This document shows, one piece after another, positions 22,773 to 30,366 of a DNA stretch of 64,000 nucleotides. The notes under the pieces were generated by a model. It ran no database searches. It saw nothing but the letters and a program-made list of their open reading frames with translations, and was not told the origin of the DNA. Position 1 is the stretch's first letter; every line of letters begins with the position of its first letter. A program made the position numbers and the translations under genes. The DNA comes from an uncultured bacterium (GTDB taxonomy: Bacteria; Elusimicrobiota; Elusimicrobia; Elusimicrobiales; Elusimicrobiaceae), in the NCBI GenBank assembly GCA_949294095.1, contig CASFFZ010000001.1:463481-527480 (forward strand), in the 5' to 3' direction.

Positions 22773-23846
22773 ATGAAAACGTTTTTGAAATTATTACTGT
22801 TTGTTCTTGTTTTGGCGGCGGTTTACGTGTTTGTATTTTATAAAACGCCGCAGCAACGGGCTTTTGAACAAACCCTGGCGGCCGCCCGGGCGGGAGATAT
22901 GCAGGCGGCCGAATGGTACCGCAAAGCGGCGGCGGACGGCAATATGCAAGCCGCGTGGGAATTGGCGCGTTTGTATATAGAAGGCAAAGGCGTGCCGCAA
23001 AATTTGGAGGAGGCCTCCGCTTATTTGCAATTGGCCGCGCGCGAAGGAAACGCGCAGGCGCAAAACGAGTTGGGCCGTTTTTACGCAGAGGGACTAGGCG
23101 GCCTTCCTGTGCGGCCCGGCGAAGCATTGTATTGGTATTTGCAGGCCGGCCGGCAGGGTAATGCGCAGGCCCAAGCGCGCGCACAGGCCGTGCAACAGGA
23201 AGACCCCCGGCTGTATGAAGAAGTAACCCGCTTTGAGTCGCTTCTCGCCAGCGCCCAGGCAGGCAACTCGCAAGCGCAGCTGGAAGCGGGGCAAATGCTG
23301 CATGAAGGGTATGTGCTCGCCCAAAACAACGAAGAGGCGGCCCGCTGGTTCACGCAGGCGTGGCAGGAAGGGGACAAACTGCCGCAGGCCGCGTATGAAC
23401 TGTCGCAGCTGTATCAACACGGGGAAGGGGTGGCAAAAGATGAAGCCAAAGCCATGGAGCTCTTAGGCGCCGCCGCACAAGCCAAAAATCCCGATGCGCA
23501 ATACCAAATGGGCATCTTGTCCTATGGCGCCAATCCGCCCAAATATGAAGACGCTTTTGCGTGGTTTTCCAATGCGGCCGCCGGCGGGCAGGCGCAAGGG
23601 CAGTATATGACGGGGTTTATGTTGATGCAAGGGCAGGGAACGCCCAAATCGGTAGAGCTGGCCATTCAATTCTTCCGCAAAGCGGCCGAACAAAACCATG
23701 CCGCCGCGCAATACGTGTTGGGGCAAATTTATTGGAAAGGCTTGGGCGTGCCGGCGGATAAAAAAGAAGGGGAACAATGGCTCCGCCGCGCAGCCGACGG
23801 CGGCAACGAGGCGGCAAAAGCGTTGTTGGAAGCGCCCGCGTCTTAA
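22773..23846 (+). CDS. Sel1-repeat (TPR-like) protein with N-terminal membrane anchor
   Basis: 357 residues. The start MKTFLKLLLFVLVLAAVYVFVFY is a signal anchor or uncleaved signal; the rest is a chain of about eight Sel1-like repeats with the pattern A..W...AA..G...A...L...Y..G.GV (for example KAAADGNMQAAWELARLYIEGKGV). Such solenoids scaffold protein complexes in the periplasm or at the membrane. ATG 22773 follows a GAGAGGGGGA site; a TATAAT lies at 22717-22722. Partner and process are unknown. Confidence 0.87.
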   Translation: MKTFLKLLLFVLVLAAVYVFVFYKTPQQRAFEQTLAAARAGDMQAAEWYRKAAADGNMQAAWELARLYIEGKGVPQNLEEASAYLQLAAREGNAQAQNELGRFYAEGLGGLPVRPGEALYWYLQAGRQGNAQAQARAQAVQQEDPRLYEEVTRFESLLASAQAGNSQAQLEAGQMLHEGYVLAQNNEEAARWFTQAWQEGDKLPQAAYELSQLYQHGEGVAKDEAKAMELLGAAAQAKNPDAQYQMGILSYGANPPKYEDAFAWFSNAAAGGQAQGQYMTGFMLMQGQGTPKSVELAIQFFRKAAEQNHAAAQYVLGQIYWKGLGVPADKKEGEQWLRRAADGGNEAAKALLEAPAS

Positions 23847-23927
23847 AAAAGCGTCCGGGCGGAAGGACGGGGTTGCTTTGCGCCGGGGCGGATCGGACGG
23901 CCCCAAACGAGATTGCGGCGAAGCCGG

Positions 23928-25163
23928 TTATAAATGCAAGGGTTTCTGGGCGGTTTCGCCCGTCCGTAAGTTAAGGGTCAGGATGCGTTGGCGGACGCCT
24001 TCTGTGTGACCGGTTTGCAGGGTTCCGCCTTGGATGAGGTGTATTTCTACGATGCCGTCTTGCGCCAGCGGGAAAATTTTTTCCAAGTGGGCGTAATCTA
24101 CTTTTTCTTCATCATGCCAAGGGGAAAAAGTGCGCGGAGAAAAACCAAACTGTTTTAAAGAAACGCTGTAGATGTATTCATCAATATTAATTTGGCCCAC
24201 TACTTTCCCGTTCCATACCAGCGGCCTCGTTTTTTGGTTGTGATGTTGGGCCGCCGCCAATAAATCTTTTAAAAAAGAGACGGGCACCGCATAACTTTCT
24301 TGTTTGCTTAACGAGCTTCCGCAATGGATTCCTACCAATTCGTTTTGTTCATTTAGCAACGGGCCTCCGCAGGCACCGGCCCGGTCGTGTTTGCCAAATT
24401 CAAACGAAGTAACCAGTCGGCTGGGCGTCGCCGCCAGGACGCGCCGGTTTGGTATGATATGCAACTCTTTTTCAAAAAAGCTGTAAGACCGCAGATTTTC
24501 CCCCGGGCGCACCTCTCCCTCTCCCAGCGAAAGGGGGCGTACGAAATCCGATATGTCTTCGTTTACTTTAAACAGCGCAATATCGGCCAGCCCGGTATTC
24601 CCTTTGGCCAGCACCGTAATCGGGAAATCCATTCCAAGTCCTTCGGCGGGTGTAATGCGCACCAGCATATCCGGCCCTAAAAAATCAATCATATGTGCGG
24701 CGGTAACGCCTAAAATGGTTTTTTCGCCTTGGTATTGGGCTTCTATAAAAAAGGCGGTTGCTTCCAAGGGAACCAGAATTTGAAGCAAAGGGTTGCGCAG
24801 CACGCCAATGGACTGCAGGGCGTAGGCGTCAAAGGAGGCCATGGCTTGTTTTTGCTGAGCATATTGTTTGGCTTGGGCCGCGGCGACCGATAGATTAACC
24901 GCTTGGGAAATGTGTTGCTGCTGCAGGGAATGAATGCCCGGAAGGCTTGCAGACAAAGCAGGCAGAATGCTCGGGTTGGCGGCCGCGGGCAGCGCCTGGA
25001 CGGACGGGTACTTCTGGATGGACGGCTTCGCCTGGGCCGGCAGGGTGGAGGGCGCTTTGGAACGCAACATTTTTATCAAATGCTGCCATCCGTTTTTGGC
25101 ATACGCGGGGGATGCCAAAACCAGCAGACACGCCGCCCCTGTGAGCGTCCACCGTTTTTTCAT
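23928..25163 (-). CDS. Secreted trypsin-fold protein with Cys at the nucleophile position (second of a pair)
   Basis: 411 residues. Signal peptide MKKRWTLTGAACLLVLASPAYA, an Ala/Gln/Pro-rich spacer to about 115, then a chymotrypsin-like core: GVTAAHM with His157, LADIALF with Asp194 and GACGGPL with Cys265 where GDSGGP normally has Ser. A His-Asp-Cys triad is known in viral 3C-type proteases but is rare in bacterial members. The C-terminal 90 residues are an unknown domain. The ATG at 25163 is one base after the stop of the upstream paralogue; a longer in-frame reading to 25424 lies inside that gene and is rejected. Either a cysteine protease or an inactive binding protein; activity is inferred only. 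Confidence 0.75.
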   Translation of the reverse strand: MKKRWTLTGAACLLVLASPAYAKNGWQHLIKMLRSKAPSTLPAQAKPSIQKYPSVQALPAAANPSILPALSASLPGIHSLQQQHISQAVNLSVAAAQAKQYAQQKQAMASFDAYALQSIGVLRNPLLQILVPLEATAFFIEAQYQGEKTILGVTAAHMIDFLGPDMLVRITPAEGLGMDFPITVLAKGNTGLADIALFKVNEDISDFVRPLSLGEGEVRPGENLRSYSFFEKELHIIPNRRVLAATPSRLVTSFEFGKHDRAGACGGPLLNEQNELVGIHCGSSLSKQESYAVPVSFLKDLLAAAQHHNQKTRPLVWNGKVVGQINIDEYIYSVSLKQFGFSPRTFSPWHDEEKVDYAHLEKIFPLAQDGIVEIHLIQGGTLQTGHTEGVRQRILTLNLRTGETAQKPLHL

Positions 25164-25164
25164 A

Positions 25165-26376
25165 TCACTTTCTCTCCTTGTGGGAAATCGTCCCCGATGC
25201 CAAGTCCAGCGTGTGCAGCAGCAGTTTTCGTTGCGGAGAAGATCGGTCTCCTTTTTGCACGACGACGGTAATTTGGTCGTTGGGGCGCACGTCCAAAAAC
25301 GCTTCCAGATGATTGTAATCCATAAAAGGATACGCCGGCACTTTGCTGACCAGGGTTCCGTCGCGCACCAATACAACCGACTGTACGGTTTCGTCCGGAT
25401 GCAGCAACGCAACGGTTTTTCCAAACAATTTCAGCGGGGCTCCTTCGGGTGCGTGGGAGCCGGGCCTTTCTTGCAGGGTCAGCCGGCGCACCCAAGACAT
25501 TGGAGCGATGCGGGTAAAAGAATGTATTTTCCCCGAAAAAGAAGGGGACAACAGCGAAAACCACTCCGTTTTCTGAGCCATTTCCTCGGGGGTAATTCCT
25601 ACAAAAACGCCCAAGACTTTCCCCCGGTGCAAAATGGGGGAGCCGCAGTACCCGCTTCGGACGGGGAAAGTATCATACCGGGCCAGAATGCGGTGCGAGC
25701 TGGCAAACAAAACGTCTACCTGGGGGAACCACCCGAAATTGCCGTGGGAAAAGCCCGCGGACTGCACCGTTTCTTGCGCGGACGGCAAACGATAATCCGG
25801 CTTGAGCGGCTTTACATAAGGCAACGCTTCTGCCGGGATGCGGAAAATGGCTACATCCGCGCCCAATATATTGCCTTCCCGCGCCGAAAACACTTGAAAT
25901 AACTGCTGTTTGCCGTCGGGGGTGGAAAGGGCCATAAAAGGCGAACGGCCGATATCGTCTAATACGTGCCGTGCCGTTACGCCCCAAATTTGCCCGTCTA
26001 TTTCTACGGCAAAAGCCGAGCCTTTCCCGTGAGACTGCGGGCTTTGCTGCAGGGTAAAAACGGCCTGGCGTATTGTTTTGGGAGCGGGCAGCAAAGGCCG
26101 CGGGGCGTAGGTGCTGGCTGGAGGGTCAAACAACGGGGCCGCCGCGCGCAAGGCCTGCTGTGTGGAAAGTTGCGCAAAAGCAATCGGTTCCAGCCCGTGC
26201 CAATTCACGCCGGGCAACGGCTGGCGGCGGGGAAAAAGAGAAGCAAAAAGCGTTTTTTTCGGGAAGAACAACTGCTTGAGTACTTTAGGCAGGTTTTTTT
26301 GCGCATAAGCGGGGGTCGCCCCTCCGGTAAGGAAAGCGGTTAATAGGATGACCAAGATTTTTCTGCAGCTAAACAT
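25165..26376 (-). CDS. Secreted trypsin-fold protein with Cys at the nucleophile position (first of a pair)
   Basis: 403 residues. The start MFSCRKILVILLTAFLTGGATPAYA is a signal peptide. The core shows HGKGSAFAVEIDG, GVTARHV with His137, GADVAIFRIP with Asp174 and SGYCGSPIL with Cys244 in place of the usual Ser. The order and spacing match trypsin-like peptidases. The C-terminal part ends with a lysine-rich tail and a possible beta domain (VQSVVLVRDGTLVSK, LEAFLDVRPNDQITVVV). ATG 26376 is chosen as the signal peptide start; the frame is open to 26445. It forms a two-gene operon with its paralogue downstream (1-base gap). Confidence 0.75.
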   Translation of the reverse strand: MFSCRKILVILLTAFLTGGATPAYAQKNLPKVLKQLFFPKKTLFASLFPRRQPLPGVNWHGLEPIAFAQLSTQQALRAAAPLFDPPASTYAPRPLLPAPKTIRQAVFTLQQSPQSHGKGSAFAVEIDGQIWGVTARHVLDDIGRSPFMALSTPDGKQQLFQVFSAREGNILGADVAIFRIPAEALPYVKPLKPDYRLPSAQETVQSAGFSHGNFGWFPQVDVLFASSHRILARYDTFPVRSGYCGSPILHRGKVLGVFVGITPEEMAQKTEWFSLLSPSFSGKIHSFTRIAPMSWVRRLTLQERPGSHAPEGAPLKLFGKTVALLHPDETVQSVVLVRDGTLVSKVPAYPFMDYNHLEAFLDVRPNDQITVVVQKGDRSSPQRKLLLHTLDLASGTISHKERK

Positions 26377-26530
26377 ATCTTTTTGTCCGGCTCTTTGCGG
26401 CGCTTGCCCAAGGGCCTTTTCCCCGCGAAAAAGTGATACTAACACTTTAGCTTTTTAGTGCCGCAAAAAACAGGGTCAAAAGGCCCACCCGGGCGGTAAA
26501 ATAGGCCTATAGGCGGTTGGGCCCCGCTTT

Positions 26531-26561
26531 CCCCGCGGGCCGGCGCTGCGCCGGCGCGGGG
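26531..26561 (-). terminator. GC-rich hairpin after glyA
   Basis: Nested inverted repeat (outer CCCCGCG / CGCGGGG, inner CCGGCG / CGCCGG, loop CTG) 17 bases after the glyA stop on the minus strand. There is no T-run, so it may terminate weakly or protect the 3' end. Confidence 0.5.
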
Positions 26562-26577
26562 AAGAAAGACGTTCTGT

Positions 26578-27825
26578 TTAGTGAAGCTGCGGATAGAGGG
26601 GGAACCGTTCCAGGAATTTTTTTACTTGTCCGGCAATTTGCGCCAGATACGCTTCATCCTGCGCGTGCGAGATGGCCTCGTCAATAAACGCCGCCACTTG
26701 CGCCATGTCGGCCTCTTTCATGCCGCGCGTGGTTACGGCCGGCGTTCCCAGGCGCAGGCCGCTTGTTACAAACGGTTTTTCGGGGTCAAACGGAATGGTG
26801 TTTTTGTTGGCGGTAATGCCGGCTTTGTCCAGGGCGGCTTCGGCGGCTTTGCCGGTGAGGCCTTTGGAGCGCAAATCAATGCACATCACGTGGCTGTCTG
26901 TTCCGCCCGCCACCAAGCGGTATCCGCGTGCGGTTAGTTGTTTGGCCAATTCGGCCGCATTCAGTTTTACTTGATGTTGGTATGCTTTAAATTCGGGCTT
27001 CAGCGCTTCCCCAAAGCAAACGGCCTTGCCGGCAATCACGTGCATCAGCGGCCCGCCTTGCGTGCCGGGAAAAACGGCCGAGTTGATGGCTTTGGCCAGT
27101 TTTTCTTTGCACAAAATCAGCCCGCCGCGCGGCCCGCGCAGCGTTTTGTGCGTGGTGGTGGTTACGACGTCTGCATACGGGAAAGGGTTTGGATATTCGC
27201 CCGCGGCAATGAGCCCCGCGTAGTGTGCCACGTCGCACGCCAGATAGGCCCCGCAGGAATCGGCAATTTCGCGCAGGCGTTTCCAGTCAAACACGCGCGA
27301 ATAGTTGGAAGCCCCCGCCATAATCAGTTTGGGCTTGTGTTCCAACGCCAGCTTGGCGGCTTCGTCGTAATCAATTTCCTCGGTGTCGGGGCGCACATTC
27401 ATGGCCACGATGCGGTAAAGTTTACCGGAAAAATTCATCGGATGTCCGTGGGTCAGATGGCCGCCGTGGGAAAGGTTGAGGCCCAGCACGGTGTCACCGG
27501 GCTGCAGGAGGGCAAAGTATACCGCCATATTGGCCTGCGCGCCCGAATGCGGCTGTACGTTGGCGTGTTCGGCGCCGAAAAGTTGCTTGGCGCGGTCAAT
27601 GGCGAGCTGTTCCACTTCATCTACAAATTCACATCCGCCGTAGTAGCGTTTGCCGGGGTATCCTTCGGCGTATTTGTTGGTCAGCACCGAGCCTTGCGCC
27701 TGCATGACGGCCAGCGAAGTAAAATTTTCCGAAGCAATCAGCTCCATTTTTTCGCGCTGGCGGCCAAGTTCTTTGGCTACGGAAGCGAAAACGGCGGGGT
27801 CAGTTTTTTGTAAATCCGGATACAT
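26578..27825 (-). CDS. glyA: Serine hydroxymethyltransferase
   Basis: 415 residues; PLP enzyme that converts serine and tetrahydrofolate into glycine and methylene-tetrahydrofolate. Signature segments are [38 protein letters not shown], and the PLP lysine in [17 protein letters not shown] 27825 is used because AAGGAG stands 8 bases before it; the frame is open nine codons further. The gene is divergent from the deoxyhypusine-synthase-like gene, with two palindromes between them. Confidence 0.97.
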   Translation of the reverse strand: MYPDLQKTDPAVFASVAKELGRQREKMELIASENFTSLAVMQAQGSVLTNKYAEGYPGKRYYGGCEFVDEVEQLAIDRAKQLFGAEHANVQPHSGAQANMAVYFALLQPGDTVLGLNLSHGGHLTHGHPMNFSGKLYRIVAMNVRPDTEEIDYDEAAKLALEHKPKLIMAGASNYSRVFDWKRLREIADSCGAYLACDVAHYAGLIAAGEYPNPFPYADVVTTTTHKTLRGPRGGLILCKEKLAKAINSAVFPGTQGGPLMHVIAGKAVCFGEALKPEFKAYQHQVKLNAAELAKQLTARGYRLVAGGTDSHVMCIDLRSKGLTGKAAEAALDKAGITANKNTIPFDPEKPFVTSGLRLGTPAVTTRGMKEADMAQVAAFIDEAISHAQDEAYLAQIAGQVKKFLERFPLYPQLH

Positions 27826-27853
27826 GGGGTACGCTCCTTGGGCGGCAGCCAAG

Positions 27854-27871
27854 GGCAGAAAAATTTCTGCC
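27854..27871. promoter_or_regulatory. Inverted repeat in the glyA leader
   Basis: GGCAGAAA-AA-TTTCTGCC, perfect 8-bp arms, about 20 bases upstream of the glyA ribosome site. It may be a leader hairpin or an operator. Confidence 0.35.
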
Positions 27872-27894
27872 GGGGTTTTGCCGCAAAATTTATA

Positions 27895-27932
27895 TATTTT
27901 CTATAGAAAATACGGTGTATATTTAATATAAT
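27895..27932 (+). promoter_or_regulatory. Perfect 18-bp palindrome and -10 of the deoxyhypusine-synthase-like gene
   Basis: TATTTTCTATAGAAAATA at 27895-27912 is a perfect palindrome covering the place of the -35; TATAAT follows at 27927-27932. It lies in the divergent glyA promoter region, so a repressor bound here could act on both genes. Confidence 0.5.
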
Positions 27933-27974
27933 TTACTAAATAGAAGTAAATAAATCCAGCAGAGGTGTAAAGAA

Positions 27975-29051
27975 ATGGCAAAACTTACCAAAAAAGACTT
28001 TCTCAAAGACACCATCAAACACATTGACCTCAAAAAATACAATGTGGTTCCTATGGTGGAAGCCTTTGGGAGCATGGCCTACGCTTCCCGCGAAGTGGCC
28101 AGAGCGAGCAAAATCTACAATATGATGCTGTCTGACAAAAAATGCTCCGTCATTTTGTGCATCGCGGGATCGCTCGTATCCGCCGGGCTTAAAAAAGTAG
28201 TGGTGGACATGATTCAAAACAACATGGTTGACGCGATTGTTTCCAACGGCGCCAATATCGTAGACCAGGACTTCTTTGAAGCGTTGGGTTACAAACACTA
28301 TATCGGCACCCCCTATAACGCCGACGACAACTTGCTGCGCGACCTGCACATTGACCGTATCTACGACACCTATATTGACGAAGACCAACTCAAAGAATGC
28401 GACGAAACCGTCCATAAAATTTGCAATTCCCTGGAGCCCCGCCCCTACTCTTCCCGCGAATTTATCTGGGAAATGGGCAAATGGCTGGAGAAAAAAGGCA
28501 AAGGAAAAGACTCTATCGTCTACAACGCTTACAAATACGGCGTGCCCGTGTTTGTGCCGGCCTTCTCGGACTGCTCGGCCGGTTTCGGCTTTGTAGCCCA
28601 TCAAACCGAACACCCCGAAGCCCATGTGTCTATCGACAGCGCCAAAGACTTCTTGGAACTGACCAAAATCAAAATCAAAGCCAAAGAAACCGGATTGATG
28701 ATGTTCTCGGGCGGCGTACCGAAAAACTTTGCCCAAGACACCGTAGTGGCGGCCGAAATTTTAGGGGCCGATGCTCCCATGCACAAATACGCCGTGCAAA
28801 TTACCGTGGCCGACGTGCGCGACGGGGCCTTGTCCGGTTCCACCCTCAAGGAAGCTTCTTCTTGGGGTAAAGTTTCCACCGCGCTGGAACAGATGGTGTA
28901 CGGCGAATGCACGACCTTAATCCCGCTCATCATCGGCTACGGCTACCACAAAGGCGCGTGGAAAAAACGCAAAGCGGCCAACTACGTCAAGTTCCTGCAG
29001 GACGAAGACGCCAAAGTGGCGGCTTTGAAAGCCAAGAAAGCCAAAAAATAA
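27975..29051 (+). CDS. Deoxyhypusine synthase-like protein
   Basis: 358 residues of the deoxyhypusine synthase family. Recognisable are the NAD-binding stretches (GSLVSAGL, VDAIVSNGANIVDQDFFEALG), CSAGFGF, FSGGVPKNF and the catalytic lysine K299 in EASSWGKV, which in the human enzyme (DEAVSWGKI) forms the enzyme-aminobutyl intermediate. In eukaryotes and archaea the enzyme modifies eIF5A; bacterial members are thought to make homospermidine or act on unknown targets. The C-terminus is a Lys/Ala-rich tail. The ribosome site is AGAGGTG. It leads a probable operon with a barrel protein (7-bp gap) and a DoxX protein. The target in this organism is unknown. Confidence 0.9.
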   Translation: MAKLTKKDFLKDTIKHIDLKKYNVVPMVEAFGSMAYASREVARASKIYNMMLSDKKCSVILCIAGSLVSAGLKKVVVDMIQNNMVDAIVSNGANIVDQDFFEALGYKHYIGTPYNADDNLLRDLHIDRIYDTYIDEDQLKECDETVHKICNSLEPRPYSSREFIWEMGKWLEKKGKGKDSIVYNAYKYGVPVFVPAFSDCSAGFGFVAHQTEHPEAHVSIDSAKDFLELTKIKIKAKETGLMMFSGGVPKNFAQDTVVAAEILGADAPMHKYAVQITVADVRDGALSGSTLKEASSWGKVSTALEQMVYGECTTLIPLIIGYGYHKGAWKKRKAANYVKFLQDEDAKVAALKAKKAKK

Positions 29052-29057
29052 ATTGCG

Positions 29058-29912
29058 ATGCGACTGAAAACCGCGTTTATCAGTTTGATCCTGCTGATCT
29101 GCCCGTGTGCGTTATGCTACGGGCAGCTCAGTTTTTCGGGGGTCAACGGGGAACGCGGCTACGCCGCTTTGCGGGCCCGGTACCGGCTGGATTTGGATAA
29201 CGGATTTGTGTTTACGCCCATGTACGGGTATTACCGGATGACGGATAAAGAAATAGACGAGGCCGGCTCCACCTCGCGCTACGGGCTGGAAGTATCGTAT
29301 GAACTAAACGACGCCTGGCGGGTGCTGGCCGAAGGGTTTTGGCAGCCGCAGGCCGTTGGATATCAGGCGGTGGGGTATGCGGCGGGGCTTAGCTGGAAGC
29401 CGTTTTACCGCTGGTGGATTTTTAAAAACCCGACGCTTACCGCTTACGCCGAGCAGACCCGCTACCGCACGTATGTGGACAAACAAGGCAACGATTTGCC
29501 GTCCGGCGCGTTTGGCGAAGTGGAAACCGGCGCGCATATAGAAGCGTCCGCCGACGCGGGAAACTGGAATATGCAAGCCGCTTGGCATAAAGTGATAGAA
29601 TATAGTAGCAGCCCGCCGCATAACCTTACTTTTAGCTGGGCCAATATCCCTTTTATGACGGCGGTGGTGCAAGGCTTTGTGAAAGAAGCCGCCGCGGTGC
29701 GGCTGAGCTACCGCACGGAGTTTATCACGCCGTATGCGTCCCTGGCGCGGTACCGCTACAACGAACTGAGCGACACGGCGGCAGCCGTCAGCGCGGGGCT
29801 GCATGTGCATTTGGGGGAGATGTCTTTGTCGGGCGGGGTGGAAGTGTTTGAACCGCGCCGGGAAGATAACCGGAAAACGTATTTTTCCATGTCCGCCGAA
29901 GTGGAATTCTGA
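29058..29912 (+). CDS. Outer-membrane beta-barrel protein, unknown function
   Basis: 284 residues: signal peptide (first about 22 residues, MRLKTAFISLILLICPCALCYG), then alternating hydrophobic/polar segments with many aromatic residues (RYRLDLDNGFVFTPMYGYYRM, GLEVSYELNDAWRVLAEGFW) and a C-terminal Phe (MSAEVEF), the usual end of outer-membrane barrels. I estimate 10-14 strands. No known family is recognised. It starts 7 bases after the previous stop without a clear ribosome site, so it is probably translated by coupling. Confidence 0.75.
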   Translation: MRLKTAFISLILLICPCALCYGQLSFSGVNGERGYAALRARYRLDLDNGFVFTPMYGYYRMTDKEIDEAGSTSRYGLEVSYELNDAWRVLAEGFWQPQAVGYQAVGYAAGLSWKPFYRWWIFKNPTLTAYAEQTRYRTYVDKQGNDLPSGAFGEVETGAHIEASADAGNWNMQAAWHKVIEYSSSPPHNLTFSWANIPFMTAVVQGFVKEAAAVRLSYRTEFITPYASLARYRYNELSDTAAAVSAGLHVHLGEMSLSGGVEVFEPRREDNRKTYFSMSAEVEF

Positions 29913-29922
29913 CGGAGGGTAT

Positions 29923-30363
29923 ATGCGACAGATTGATTTGCATTGCAATATAGACGAAGATGTCTTTTCGCTTACGATTTTTCTTACCCGGTTGCTGACG
30001 GGGCTGGTGCTGTTGTATGTTACCATCGGCAGCCTGCTTTTTTACCGGGAATTTTTATATAACGCCACCGCCATCGGGTTGCCGCTTCCGGTGCCGTTGG
30101 GGCTGACGGTGCTGGTGGCGGAACTGTTTTTGGCGTTGTTGCTTATTTTAGGCTGGTTCACGCGCCCGGCGGCGTGGCTGTCCGTGGTGTGCACGGCCGT
30201 GATGGGGGTTATCTTTTTTGCATCGGATTTCAATAAACTGTATGTGGCGTTGCTGGTGCTGCTGCTGACGGCGTTGCTGCCGGCCGCTTTGTTGGGCCCC
30301 GGGAAAATCAGTTTAGATTACAAACACGCGGTGCGCCGCGCGCAAAAATCACGCAGAGGTTAA
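29923..30363 (+). CDS. DoxX-family membrane protein
   Basis: 146 residues with about four membrane helices. The pattern LLTGLVLLYVTIGSLLFYREF, GLPLPVPLGLTVLVAELFLALLLILGWFTRPAAW is that of DoxX/DoxD-like proteins. Such proteins are linked in other bacteria to thiol-based redox balance or quinol oxidation, but no role is shown here. ATG 29923 is chosen because GGAGGG lies before it; an in-frame upstream start lies inside the barrel gene and is a shadow. Confidence 0.72.
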   Translation: MRQIDLHCNIDEDVFSLTIFLTRLLTGLVLLYVTIGSLLFYREFLYNATAIGLPLPVPLGLTVLVAELFLALLLILGWFTRPAAWLSVVCTAVMGVIFFASDFNKLYVALLVLLLTALLPAALLGPGKISLDYKHAVRRAQKSRRG

Positions 30364-30366
30364 GCT

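Noticed and set aside
25164..25424. N-terminal extension of the second trypsin-fold gene by 87 codons
   Set aside because: It overlaps the upstream paralogue, is rich in Cys/Trp/Arg and would put the signal peptide in the middle of the protein.
24934..25902. Plus-strand frame of 322 codons
   Set aside because: It is antisense to the two trypsin-fold genes, which have signal peptides and conserved motifs; the composition is Arg/Gln-rich and no motif is seen.
26938..27813. Plus-strand frame of 291 codons opposite glyA
   Set aside because: Shadow of glyA; the real gene has unmistakable SHMT motifs.
27840..27975. Riboswitch before glyA or the deoxyhypusine-synthase-like gene
   Set aside because: The leaders are too short and show only simple palindromes; no glycine, SAM or other known riboswitch core is visible.
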